Positions 21,111 through 32,635 of a stretch of 64,000 bases of DNA are shown piece after piece. Within the stretch, counting starts at the first letter, position 1. Each line of letters starts with the position of its first letter. Location: assembly GCA_025769875.1 (NCBI GenBank), contig JAGFNK010000001.1, positions 186,001-250,000 of the forward strand, given 5' to 3'. This stretch comes from Russula earlei. Lineage: Eukaryota; Basidiomycota; Agaricomycetes; Russulales; Russulaceae. The notes under the pieces were generated by a model. It saw nothing but the letters and a program-made list of their open reading frames with translations. It had not been told where the DNA came from and searched no databases. A program made the translations under genes and the position numbers.

Positions 21111-23125
21111 CTAACTAATATTTTTAAACCACTCGACGTCTTCATCGTTGCTCCAGTCAATGCCATTCTGATGTTCTTCGATCGCCTTCTTGACAGTGTC
21201 CTCAGACAGTGAGTTCTGGTGTGAGCGTGACCCTTCTTCAGCATCAGACTTTCCATAGACACTGTCAAGTTATTAGCACAGTTCATTTGAAGGTGATGGA
21301 TACAGACCAGCCACCAGTGAATATTGCCTTCTGCAATGCCAGCAGGATACCAAGGTCCTTCATAGCTTGGTCAAAACTTTGGAGCATCTCATGTGCGTCC
21401 TCAAAAACATGCTTGTAGTCTGCCACTGTGAAGGCGACAGGGCTGTATGACCCAGTTCTCTATTCATCGAGGGCACATTCCATCTATAAGTTCAATAAAT
21501 ATGGCTTAGCAAGGGCAACATTTGGAAAATTCACCACAGACAGTGTGAGCGCAATGGCAACCAGTGGGAATGGATCATATTGATCATGGAATATAATGGC
21601 GTCAGGCTTGCTTTTTGATGAATTTTGGAACCAGACTTTGTTGATTATGTCTTGGATTGCACGGCTCTTCAAAAAACTGCTCCGCCCTGTTGTTTGCTGT
21701 GGGAAACCCTGGTCAACAGCACAACATGAAATGTTAGTACACTGACTGGCAACGTACCTGATAAATGTAGGTGAAATCATGCTTGAGCTCAGCCACTCGA
21801 GTGCATTGGTTGGCAATGATGGTCAGATTGTATGTGTGTTGGAAGTTGAAAATGTTGGCCACCACGTCTTTGGCCTTGGTCTTGACATCACCGCAAAGAT
21901 GGCTGGATCATGCCATGATCTATGTGGCCCACATATAATCTAAACAAATAGAATGTATATATTCACTCACTATGTGCAGATGATTCACATTGGGAACCAT
22001 GTTGATGTCCTTCTCCTTGCATCCTGCCTTGCATGCAGCCTGGCCCAGTTTGTTTCAGTGACCATGTCAGGATAGCTATTCATTGTGCTGAGGTCAGCAC
22101 AATAGTGAGTAATCACAGCACTGATGACATCCTGGATGTCCACTCTGAAGTCCTTGGCCTTTGGGCACCCATTGACTGAGTGTACCCACCTGACTTTGTG
22201 TGCAGGGCCAGGGTCCAAATCTGACAAATGGACTGAGGGGTGGGAGTTTGGGTGTTGGCAGGGGAAGACAACAGAGCTAGTGCATCCGTGTTGAGAGGTG
22301 ACAGAACTAGTGCATCTGCATCAAGAGGCTACAGAACTGGTGTGTCTGCATTGGGAGACAGCAGAACTGGTGTGTCCGTGTTGAGAGCCAGACCTGGTGC
22401 ATCCACATTGGGAGATAACAAAACCCAAGTGTCAGCATTTTCAGGATGTCGCTTCCTCTGGATTGCCATGTTGTAGAGAAGGAGAACTGTGGGGCCTCCT
22501 CGAATATGTGTGTTTTATGCATGGCCAGGGTATTACCTGTTCTGGCTCATCTCCTGAAGAAATGGGGGACAAGCCATTGGCATCCTCCTTGTCATGTCCA
22601 CCCTGGTCAGTATTGCTTTTGTCACATTCAATAGGGTCTTCTGCACTTTCAATCCTTGACGTTTGCCCAGCAACCTGCACCTCTGGATGGCGGCGGGGTG
22701 AACATCTCACCACAACTGCCATTGGAGGTGGCAGTATCACTGAGTTGCGCAAACTCAGATGTGGGTGGTTGGACCCATAAAAATGTATCTGCAAACGTGA
22801 ATACCTGTGCAATGTAAATGAGTTTTGTACATACTGAGTCATCCTCTTCAACAGGGGTCGTGAGCATTCAGTGGGTTTTGGAGTTGGAGCTGGACATCTG
22901 GTGAATGTCAAGAAAACAGGATATCCAAATCACTTACTGACATTCTCCCACTGCAGCTCCTTCTGCTTCCTCTTCACTGCATTCATGGCTTTCTTGGTTG
23001 CCTTCTTAGCCTTGGCTGTCTTGCAGGCCTCCTCTTTGTCAAGTACAATACATGAGTTGGTGTCATATCATGATGAGAGGAGAGTCTACTTACTCAAGAC
23101 CTGCACTTTGGTTGTGGGGCAGCAT
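21111..23125 (-). pseudogene. DUF6532-type transposon-associated gene, decayed
   Basis: Minus-strand exons carry the DUF6532 pattern common in agaricomycete repeats: DVISAVITHYCADLSTMNS, then KAKDVVANIFNFQHTYNL, GFPQQTTGRSSFLKS, AIQDIINKVWF, YDPFPLVAIALTLSVVNF, MECALDE and a C-terminal acidic tail stopping at 21111-21113. An N-terminal exon has a Lys/Ala-rich segment (EEACKTAKAKKATKKAMNA) that would start near 23125. The reading contains an in-frame TAG at 21460-21462 exactly where the domain normally has Trp (DEWRTG), a one-base nonsense change, and other interruptions, so it is probably inactive. It is transcribed away from the Plavaka transposase that starts near 23,150. Function of DUF6532 is unknown. 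Confidence 0.7.
22277..22423. repeat. 30-bp tandem repeat, five units, within the DUF6532 gene
   Basis: Units start at 22277, 22307, 22337, 22367 and 22394, each beginning CTAGTGCAT or CTGGTGTGT. Four are 30 bp and one is 27 bp, so the minus-strand frame is kept and encodes a 10-residue repeat of the type NTD(T/A)PVLLSP. Confidence 0.85.
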
Positions 23126-23779
23126 GAACAAGCTATACGTTGATCTATGAAGCTGTGTGAAAGGGTTGTGATGATGGTTATGATACAAGGTGCACATGTT
23201 GTTGTTTTTTTACCTTGTGCCTGGCCATGCATCACATATGTCAAACATCAACATCCTGTCACATGGTCGCATAACAGATTCTGTGGAGTGCAGAAATGGA
23301 AAAAAGGAAACTTGAAGCTCCCAGTGCACACTGGCAGTCATTCTGTATTGGTACAATACATGACATGCCAGAGATGCCTTCTATGTAAGAAGGCCTTCAA
23401 AATAACACGGTCTCTGAGGCTCCATCTTTCATGGCTGGAGACATGCAGCATGGCATGGCAACAACACACTGACGACGACCTGCCCCACCACATCTTTGAG
23501 GATGCTTACATAGATGCCACGCCGTTCAGTTGCAGCATTTTCTTTGACCCAGAACACAATGATCACCATCAGCCATCCTCTGTGTATCACCCACTAGAAA
23601 CCTCCCTTGAGCAAAATGAGCCATCGGCAAAAAGGGCTTGCACAGAAACTCAGTCAACAGCTGATGAATGCCATGCAGGGCACTATGTAGAGGCATATCC
23701 AGCCATGGTTGCTGAGAATTTAGGAACAGCTCTCACCCCATTCCAGGAGCAAGGCAAGGTGCTACAGAAATCAGGGTTG

Positions 23780-24740
23780 TGTCAAGACTCACTGTTGAAC
23801 TATCCAGTTCAAGAGCGAGGGATAAGCTCGAAGACGAGTCGATAGATGTCCAAGACTGCGTGGGCAAGAAGTAGAACCCAGAGTAGTAACAGATACCAGA
23901 GAGGTATTGTTACTGTGAGAGTCGAGCAATCACGCAGGGAAGAGGCCAGGATAGTCACAAGGGGACGGTCCTTAAAGGAGTATCCCAGGGTTGGAGAGTG
24001 CTGTAAACAAATGGACAGTCTGAGGACTGTCCGCTACTTTATTGAGCGCTTATATACTACAAGAGAACTGCTAAATAGGGAACAAGTCATAACCTTGTTA
24101 TCAAGCACAATAGAGTGATGAGTAAGAAGTCGGAGGACGCTTACTGAGCATGCTCGGTCATGCTCAGTAAGCTGCTGAGTAAGAAGACTCTTCTTGATGA
24201 GTAAGAGCTTTCATTGTCCACGTGTTTACTACTTTAGTGCACGTGTAAGCACCTGATTCATTTCTTGTTAGTTAGTTTAGGGCCGGTCATTGGAGGACTT
24301 GTAGTTTGGTTAGGGAATAGTGTCATCTTATAAGACCCTTATATAGTTCTATTAGGGTCCTTAGAGTCGACCCTAATACTTCTATTAAGGTTCTTAGTAT
24401 TGCCTTATAGTCATTCTATAGTTATTAGAGTTGGTCTAATAACGCATTGTAGGGCCCTTGATACTAGGTTAGTGCCTATTGTAGAGCTGCTAGGGTCGTT
24501 CCAAAGGGTCCTTAGGAAGGCCCTAATACTGTCTTTTGTTGCTAGAAGGGTTGCCTTTAAGTGGGGCTTGCTGTATGTCGATTGTGCCGAGAATCGCTCG
24601 CGCAACAATGCGCGCGCGATATTGTGGACACCTCTACTCACCCCTTTTGCTCGTGTGAACAGGGTGACACCATAGAGACCAGGTTTCCTCCTATAAGGAA
24701 GGGTCCTTCAAGGGCCCTCTCCGGAGAATGGTTCATGACA
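23780..24740 (-). mobile_element. Solo LTR inserted into the Plavaka transposase
   Basis: A 961-bp segment begins TGTCAAGAC and ends TTCATGACA, giving a 5-bp terminal inverted repeat (TGTCA/TGACA), and is flanked on both sides by the direct repeat GGTTG (23775-23779 and 24741-24745). No internal retrotransposon coding region is present, so it is a solo LTR left by LTR-LTR recombination. Orientation is taken from a TATATAAG-type promoter box on the minus strand near 24,050. Removing it with one copy of the target repeat restores the transposase frame across the join. Confidence 0.88.
24140..24171. repeat. Perfect 13-bp inverted repeat inside the solo LTR
   Basis: CTTACTGAGCATG at 24140-24152 and its exact complement at 24159-24171, separated by 6 bp (CTCGGT). 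It could form a hairpin in either strand; position in the LTR upstream of the presumed promoter suggests a regulatory palindrome. Confidence 0.85.
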
Positions 24741-27127
24741 GGTTGCCTCCATGGGCGCCATTTGAAGATACAGATGAATGGGAACTTGTCAATTGGCTCA
24801 TAAACCAAGTCAACAAGACTGGAACAGACGAATTTCTGAAGCTGGGAATACTACGCACTTGGTGACTCAGTCCTAACGTAAAATATACATAGATGATGAA
24901 ATGCTTCCAACTCGCATACAAAAGCGCATACTCCTTTTTCAAAAAAATTGATACACTTCTGGCAGGGTCTCTGTGGCACACAGAGACCTTCAGCTTCACT
25001 GGGGATCTACTGGACAAGAATGGAGAGCTGACACAAGATCATTTTGAATTGTGGTATTGAAATTCTCTACAATGCGTTGAAGAGCTTATATCAAACCCAA
25101 TGTTCAAAAAATATATATCCTATGTCCTGGAGCGCATCTATGAGGATAGCACAGGGAACACACATGTATATGATGAAATGTGGACTGTGGATTGGTGGTG
25201 GGAAATGCAGGTGAGTTCGTTTTAGACACCATCCCAGGTTTATCAGTCTTATGTCACATTAGGATAAAATCCCTTCAGGCGGCGTTGTGTGCCCAGTCAT
25301 CCTTGCATCTGATAAGATGCAGTTATCAGGTTTCTCAGGTGGCCAACAAGCCTACCTGTTATATCTTACCCTCAGGAACATCACCAAGAGTGTTCACCGC
25401 AAATCTTCAAATCATGCAGTATCCCTCATAGGCTACATCCCTACCAGTGAGATTACCTGCTTCTCAGACCCACAAATACCAAAGTACTGACTCTTTCACA
25501 CATGCCTGAAGAAGATACTGGAACCGTTGAAAAGTGCTGGCAGCAACGGAACAAAGCTGATTTGTGCGGATGGTGTCATCCGCTGGATCTTTCCCATCCT
25601 TGCAGCATATGTGGGCAATCATCCAGAGCAATGCCTGGTTGCAGGCTGCAAGGAGAATCAATGCCCAATCTGTACCATGCCTGCCAAGTCCTGAGGCGAT
25701 GGATTTCTATTCCCATTACGGTCCCAGTTGCACATGGAACAGGTGTTACATCTTGAGGCTAATGGCCATCACCCTCCTGAGTTCTCGGAATGGGGCTTGT
25801 GCAAGGTCTTCTCACCATTTTGGGCTGGCATGCCCCATACAGACATCTTTATGTGCATTTCCCCTGATATCCTCCATCAACTCTTTTTAGGTGTATTTTG
25901 TCACCTTTTGGAATGGTGTGCTCAGTTAATGGGTGTTAAATGTTTGGACGAATGCTTTGAAGCTCTGCCGGTGTACTCGGGACTCAAACACTTCAAGCAG
26001 GGTGTTTCTAACATGTCGAAATGGACAGGGTGGGAGTATCATGACATGTCACAGAGTCTATTGGGTGTTATTTCTGGCAGCGTGGATCCCCAGGTGGTGC
26101 TTGTAGCCTGAGCACTGTTGGACTTCATCACATCTGCAGGATACCAAAGGCATATGACAAAATCTCTTCTGTGCATAGAACAGGCCTTGGAGGTGTTCCA
26201 TTCACACAAACATGTGTTGATTGACCTTGGAGTGCGCGAGCACTTCAATATTCCGAAAGTTCACTCAATGCAGCATTACATGGCTGGAATTAAGCATTTG
26301 GGCTCAGCTGATGGTTTCAACATGGAAAGCTCCAAATGCCTTCACATAGATTATGCCAAGCGTGCCTTCAAGGCCTCCAATCATCGCAATTACATTATGC
26401 AAATGGCTCAGTGGATTTAACACCAGGAAGCTATGTTTATCAATAAACAATTCTTAGCACGGTCCCTTAAAACATCATCCCCAGAGTTGGAATCTACAAA
26501 TATGACCGTGCATTTCATTACATATTCAATTGCCAAGAAACCACCCCACTACATCTCAGTTCGGACTCTGGCGATGGAATACAATGCCCCAGACTTTGTC
26601 AACACATTGCAGAATTTCCTCCAGAAGATTGATATACCCGGTTGATTCACTGTGCCAAATGTCTACAACTGGTTCAATATCTACAAACTGATTCATATCA
26701 ACTGGTCAGCAAGCTTTCCCTCATCCATTGGCTTACATTCATTGGTTTTGTCCATTCACCAATGTGGATCCCACAACACATATGCATCAAGTTGTCCTGT
26801 CAACTAGAAACCACATGCCATATTTGGAAGTGATCAGTGTGAAACAAATATGGTGAAGTTGTGTCTTAATCCCACAGTTTAGCTCAAACCGAGTTCCCTT
26901 GTTGTGGACAAGAGAAGGTCACCATATACAAGCCATCCCAAAGTATTATCTTGGGAGGCACCTAGATCAAAATATGTTTCAAATGTACAAGGAGAATGAT
27001 GGATGAGTAGCCCATGAGTTCATAGAAATGTGGATATGGCTAGTTACATCGCGTGCTTCAAGTTCCCTCAGACCAGCAGCATTCATGTGTTCATTGATCA
27101 GTGAAGCAAGCAAAAAGGGGGAGCAGG

Positions 27128-28008
27128 TGTTACACCATTCTCCTTTTACGTCTACTTCTTACCTCTTGCTATGGACTGCTTGCTTGTGTACGTCCCTTTA
27201 CTTACTGGTCTTGTGATCTCTTACGTCTTGTGATCCCTTCTGTGTTATCATGTGATCCATACATGTCCAGGTAACACTGGATTGCTGTTACTTTCCCTTT
27301 GTTTGGTTCTCTTTCCATTTATATTCACTTCTTAGTTTCGACTGTGCAATGCTGCACACCTACTGTGCAGCACAGTTACTTGGTCCTGACTCATTCGTGG
27401 CCTCATTCCTATGACTCCTACTTATTATGACTCCTACTATACTAGTAGCACAGTCAAAGCGCAGCTATTGCTGCGCTTCTCCTGTATATATAAGCTCAGT
27501 ACTTTGTGACCAAAGCCCTAAGCTTGGTCTCTTGTAGAATCCAACCTACTCTTGTCCAACATATTCTCCTGCAAACCACTTCGCTCCTAATCCTCAAACC
27601 ACATCCACCTCTCCATTTCATCAACTCTTCACACACCATCTACCATCTACTCTTTGCCTTTCCCTTCCTTTCCTAAGAGTCTCTCTTCACTCCCCTGAGA
27701 AGAGCTCTCCTCCTTTAAGACCTACCTTCCTCTACTCTCTCTGCGTTGTTCAAGGTCCCCGACGGACTTGAATGCATATAGCTAGTGGAACCAGCCCTAG
27801 TCTATCCCATTACAAACTTACCCTAGCTTCTCAACGGACTGAGTCGTACTAGGAAGGGTCTATTGGCCATAACCTGTTTAGCATAAAACACTTCGACCAC
27901 TGCAGGGATCCTTACTTATTATACATGGGAACCAGCCCGTTTCTCGAACACCTCTCTATCACCGACTTGTTTTCCACTTGTGAACTGACACGGCTAGTTA
28001 CCATGACA
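27128..28008 (+). mobile_element. Second solo LTR
   Basis: An 881-bp segment starts TGTTACACC and ends ACCATGACA (TG...CA ends) with the 5-bp target duplication GCAGG at 27123-27127 and 28009-28013. It contains a TATATATAAG promoter box near 27,485 on the plus strand and no coding region. Sequence and ends differ from the LTR at 23780-24740, so it is a different family. It lies just downstream of the last Plavaka coding remnant. Confidence 0.85.
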
Positions 28009-28479
28009 GCAGGAGACTGCACAGAACTGTCATTCAAAACTGTAGCTACCAGTCCTTAAATACTGTGGCAAAGGCAGAGGAAAAGCAGGTAATCAAGAGA
28101 GCAGAGGGATAGAGAACGCGAGACAAGATGAGTAAGTAGGTGAGTATGATGTCGCGATGGAACATGAACCAGAATCAAGGCATAAGAGATTCTACACTAA
28201 CCGGAATGAGGCAAGTGTTTAGCGAAATTGGAGAGTAAATAACAATCAGATCACTGTCAACCTGTGTGAGCACGCACCTCGAACTTTCCCTACTATGTGC
28301 TTTTACTCCAATCAGTCAAGGCCTTGGTAAAACTCAACATCATCGACTGATAACACATTGTAGCTATTGTCTGATAGGTACATTATTTATATCAGTTTTG
28401 TATCAACTAAACTGAACTATTGTCTGATAGATCTGCCTGTGATCTTATCATCTGCTGCTATCTAATCACACACACTGCA

Positions 28480-29350
28480 CATCTTCAACAACATGATCAG
28501 GCCAACTTTCTGCAATCTGGGAGGAGATCTGCACTGATCCTCAGGTCCCACAAAGTTTTGTGAACTACCTTGGGTGTGAATGGATGCCTGTGGTGCATAT
28601 GTGGTCCATGGTTTTCTGGAAAAATTGGCATATCTTTGAGGAAGGGGACACCAATATGTTGATCAAAGTGTATGTGTTCCAACCAATCTAAATTGTGCTA
28701 GTGCATTGAATGGTGCTGTATTACCGAAATAGGCACAAACATCAGAAAGTTGGGCTCAATGGTCGGGACCTGGCGGCTAACAGGTGTTGGAAACTTTTCA
28801 CCCATGCCAAGAGCATATCACAAGATTCAATCTTGCAATTCAATGAGATCTGCTTTCACATTGCTTCACAATCCCATTCTGGCAAGTTTTACTCAATTGA
28901 TCTGATGAAGTCAACTTGTGATTGCACAGATTAACCATGGATTAGATTCTGCAAACACATTGCACCAATCTACATCCACTTTCCCCACCTCTGTCCTGAA
29001 GAGAGGACCCAAAAAGCTCCCATAGAGAGTGCAAATAAATCCCCTGACCCACCATCCCCATCCACCAGGCCAAGGGAGAGCCTAGTATCTCTCTCACAGG
29101 AGATCATATCATTATCACATGATCTCACATCTAGGCTTGAGGATACTAATCAATCAGCAGAGATTGTTGAGGCTACATGGGCTGCCAAATACAGTTTGGC
29201 AGCTGCAATTAATATAATTCAAGGTTGCAAGGTCTTACCCAATAAGGAGGTAATTGTGCCCAATCAGCATACATGGATGGAGACAGCCAAGCATATGGGT
29301 GTCAAATTGGGCCCAAAACAACAGACCAGTCTCCCTGATGTGCCATGACT
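28480..29350 (+). mobile_element. C-terminal remnant of a Mutator-like (MULE) transposase with SWIM finger
   Basis: Frame-broken plus-strand pieces read GCEWMPVVHMWSMVFW, WHIFEEGDTNMLIKV, then VLYYRNRHKHQKVGLNGRDL and, after a spacer, KFYSIDLMKSTCDCTD followed by WIRFCKHI. The last two blocks form the C-x-C...C-x-H SWIM zinc finger found at the end of fungal MULE transposases. A Ser/Glu-rich tail follows. Stops interrupt the reading (for example before WIRFCKHI), so the copy is dead. The N-terminal catalytic half is missing. The 3' terminal region is at 29722-29801. Confidence 0.72.
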
Positions 29351-29721
29351 GACAGCGCAAAGCATCAGCATTGCTAAGGGAAAGCACTGCCATGTTCACA
29401 ATTATCTGTATGCCAGGGGTGAACAGTCAGGCAAGTGTGCCAAGCCCAATGCAACATCTGCCACCATGAATGCATGCATGCGTGCCCTTGGGGAACCATC
29501 GTCTCAAACCCCCCTCCCTTGGAACCCCCCTTGGAGCCCCCCTCCCTTGCACCAGGTCCCTTTGGACTCACACCACTGCCTATTCTAGTGGCCTTGTCTT
29601 CTGCTGATCCCTTACAATAGAAAATCTTTATTTGTATTGTAATTTATATTTATTTTCCAGATACATAATAAATAAGTGATTAAATAAGTGATTAAGAAAA
29701 TACTTTGGTGTCATTTACATG

Positions 29722-29801
29722 CATGATTGAAGCCCCAATTCTCTTGCCAACCCAATCGCCTTTTATAGTAATTTTTGATCATCTAACCCACTGCTAAAAG
29801 T
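29722..29801 (+). repeat. Terminal segment of the MULE element, copy 1
   Basis: About 80 bp including ATTGAAGCCCCAATTCTC, TTGCCAACCCAATCGCC and ACCCACTGC. It is matched in inverted orientation at 63786-63856 with only a few mismatches and one ~10-bp gap. It likely marks the 3' end of the element. Confidence 0.75.
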
Positions 29802-30392
29802 ACACAACTGTGGCATGGTGGGGGGTGTTCCCCAGTCAGAGGGTCAAGCAGGTGAGGTGTGGGGGGTTGTTGTGTTCATGCACACAGGGCTCGGGTTGTG
29901 CATTGAGTCCCCGGGCAGATAGTCTCATTGGTGAAGTTTGGTTTCCACTGGGCTCTCTAGGGTATCATGTACAGTCTCATGGGTAGTTCACAAGTGGTAG
30001 GTGGGCTGAGGATATTCAAGGTTATAAACCATCCTTTTCCCCGACTCGCGTTGTGGGAAACCTGCACCTGGTGGTGGTAGCAGAACAAGGAGCCCCCCCG
30101 TTAGCTGTATTTCCCTGCAAGGATGTATCCTGGGTTGCCACACACCGGCGGGGGGGATCGCTGCTCTCATTGCCAGCGCTGAGACGTAGTACATTCTCAC
30201 GTCGCCTCGATGTCTGCTGTCATTTGTTTCTGACCACGCATATGCTCATTATTTCTTCTCCTCGTTCCTAGCTTCATCGATCTCTCTGGCTCAGTGTCGG
30301 AAGGGGAGTCCAACCGATCGTCTAGACGCATCCGAATAAAAATAAGTTGAATGTGGTACGCAGCGACAAGGTTTGATTTTGACAACGAAGTG
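29802..30392. other. Right flank of the transposon island
   Basis: No gene or repeat recognised. It holds the 3' flank of the minus-strand RSC7-like gene at its right end. Confidence 0.4.
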
Positions 30393-32635
30393 CTATGAAT
30401 TCAGGTCGTCTGCCGCCAGTTCGAGCAACAGTCTGCGTTCCTCCGCCGCGGCGCGACCTATCGGATGATCCTCTTCGCTCGCTGGAACCTCCATGACGGT
30501 GTCGACCCATGCAAGGGCCCACGCCCCATTGCCAGCCTTGGTGCCTCCGAGCACCTGTCGTTTCTCGGCTGAATCCTTCAAACCCTCCCAATGAGCCCGC
30601 GATGGCTGCGTATCCGCGCGATCTGCCCAAGGTATCCCTCGGAATGAGCAAAAAATGCCAAAGGACAAAAAAAAAAAAGACAAGACACCGACAGAGGACG
30701 ACGCCCGAGTGGGGCTCGTATACGCCCCTAGGCACCTTTTCGTCTCGCCATGCACGCTTGCGCTTCCGTGCGCCCGCCCCGCCCACCCGCTTCTCGCGCG
30801 CACGTTCTCGCTGTTCCTGTTCCTGCGCTGCCCCCTGTTGTCCCTGGCCTTGACCGTGACTTTGTCCCTGCGGCCCCGCCTTCCGCTTCCCAAGCCGCTC
30901 CCGCTCCCCCTCGGCTTCGCCCTCGCGCCCTCGCGCGCCGCCCTCCTCGTCCTCGTCCTTTTCGTCGAGCGGCGGCATCGCAGAGGACGCAGAGGAAGAA
31001 CCGCCAAAGATCCCGCCGTACGGGACGAGCGCGCGCCGGCGCTGCTTGGCCCATTCCGCGCCCGCCTCGGCCGTGCGCTGCGCCGCGACGAACATCCAGT
31101 TTTCCTCGTTCAGGCCGTCGCGGTTCAAGAGCGATTTGCGCACCGCGTTCAGCGGGCCGTCGCTGTACGGGCCCCAACCCGGACCGCCGAAGAGCGTCGT
31201 CGGCCCACCCGCGCGGTAGATGCCCTGCGTCGCTCCCGCGCGGTCTGCCTTTTGTGCGTTCGCGAGTTCCGCGGCGGCGAGGGCGGCGGCGGACGGCGCG
31301 TTGGGATCCGCCAGCTCTCCGACGAGGTCGCCCGGTTTGAGACCCTTTTCGGTGATTTCGGCCAGGACCTTGTCTTCGTAATAGTCGTCTACAACCCACC
31401 GCCCCTCTTACGAACGATAAGAACCGAAACAAATTTCGTCGACGTTTTTTTTTTTTTTTTTTTTTCAAGACGGAGAGTATGCGCACCGATGAGCGTTTTC
31501 GCGCCATGCAATTTGAATGCACTGCGTGCTGTGATGAGGGTGACGCTGCGCGTGCGCAGATGCGACCCGAGTTTCCCGATCTCTATCAGGAACTCTTTTT
31601 CTGGCTGAGTGGCATTGAGCTTGTGCGCGAGTGGGTTACGGCGGAAGTAATACAGCGAGTCGCGAAAGCCTGACGTTCGCGCGGCATCGATCGCGAGCAT
31701 GTACATTCGTTCGGGATGCCGATTGGGCAGATTGAACGTCTGCGCCTTGAATCTACGGCCTGAATGGGGGGACGAGGAAAGAGGGGTCTGGGCATGAGAG
31801 GAAAGCGGGGAGGGGGCGCGCGAGACGCACCGCCGAGCAAATTTCCGTTCTTGTCGATCTTGGCGTCGCCCTTCGGGTCGTCGTCCGTGACCAGCTCGTC
31901 GCCCTCGATGACGTATACCTTGCCCTGAATGACGCGAAACGGCTTGCCGCCGCCCATCACCTCCTCGTCCACCATCGACACCAGCTGCGAGCCGCCGCCC
32001 TCGACGCCCGGCATGCCGTCCTCGCCGGCTGCGGCGCCCACGCCCATCGTCGCGGCCGACTCGTCGTCCGCGCCGACGATCGCACCCGCCGCGTCTCCCC
32101 CGACGCCGCCGACGCCGCGTCCCGGAAGGCGAATCGTGATCCCGCCTCCGCCGAGACTGAGACCGGGGCTGGCGCCGCGCAAACCGCGTCCCCTCCCCCT
32201 CCCCCTCCCCCGCCCGCGCCCGCGCCCCCGTCCCGCGGCGCGCTCGCTCCCGATCAACGCGGCGCGTCCTCGACCACGTGGACGGCCGCGCGGACGGGGC
32301 ATGGGCACCGCTGCCGCCTCTTCAGCGGGCTCGTCCGCCGCCGCAGCGGCAGGGGTGATGGCAGGGGTGGCGGCCGCGGGGCTGCCCTCGTCGTCGTCCC
32401 CTTCTTGCATGGGCGAGGCGGGGTTGGTCGTCGGCACGTCGTTGTCGTCGTTGTCATCTTCGTCATCGTCTTCATCCTCGTTGTCGTGGCCATCAATGTC
32501 GTTGTCGTTCGAAGGCGCGTCGCGGTCCCCGGCCGGCGTGTTTGGGTTGCGCACCTTAAAGCGAGAGGTAGTCGCGGTTGTGGAGTTGCTGTCTTGGAAT
32601 TTGCGTGGCCGAATGATTATTTTGCCGCTGGTCAT
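30393..32635 (-). CDS. RSC7: RSC7/NPL6-family chromatin-remodeling subunit
   Basis: Subunit of the RSC/SWI-SNF remodeler class (Rsc7/Swp82 domain). The protein starts MTSGKIIIRPRKFQ at 32635. An acidic Asp/Glu-rich segment and an RG-rich stretch (RGRGRGRGRG) follow. The signature domain is GKVYVIEGDELVTDDDPKGD, DKNGNLLGG, then after an intron FNLPNRHPERMYMLAIDAA, TSGFRDSLYYFRRNPLA, LNATQPEKEFLIEIGKLG, RTRSVTLITARSAFKLHGA, and after another intron DYYEDKVLAEI and YRAGGPTTLFGGPGWGPY. The C-terminal exon ends LLLELAADDLNS at 30393. The intron before DYYEDK contains a 21-nt homopolymer. The exon at 30,700-31,340 and the first exon at 31,850-32,400 are very GC-rich. Family assignment is firm; the gene symbol follows yeast usage. 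Confidence 0.9.
31445..31465. repeat. 21-nt T homopolymer in an RSC7 intron
   Basis: A run of 21 T on the plus strand (A in the gene's sense), within the intron preceding the DYYEDK exon. Confidence 0.95.

Larger units (their letters stand above)
23147..27010 (+). mobile_element. Plavaka-type (CACTA superfamily) transposase, decayed and split by a solo LTR
   Basis: Plus-strand pieces match the agaricomycete Plavaka transposase in order. The N-terminal finger CLLCKKAFKITRSLRLHL lies near 23,380; an acidic/Pro-rich linker follows to 23,779. After the LTR, LPPWAPFEDTDEWELVNWL starts at 24,741; then YDEMWTVDWWWEMQ (about 25,165-25,210), VILASDKMQLSGFSGG, LIGYIPTSEITCFSD, PILAAYVGNHPEQCLV, WAGMPHTDIFMCISPDILHQL, FKQGVSNMSKWTG, LGVREHFNIPKVHSMQHYM and LGSADGFNMESSKCLHIDYA (about 26,300). 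The C-terminal part to about 27,010 is recognisable but frame-broken. Stops and frame changes make it non-functional. A candidate left terminal region lies near 20,850; the right end could not be fixed. Confidence 0.8.

Noticed and set aside
22277..22423. CRISPR-like spaced repeats
   Set aside because: The units are contiguous with no spacers, lie in a eukaryotic transposon gene and encode a peptide repeat.
30655..31608. 317-codon plus-strand frame
   Set aside because: Antisense to RSC7 exons, Arg/Pro/Ala-rich composition, no domain; explained by GC-rich codons on the other strand.
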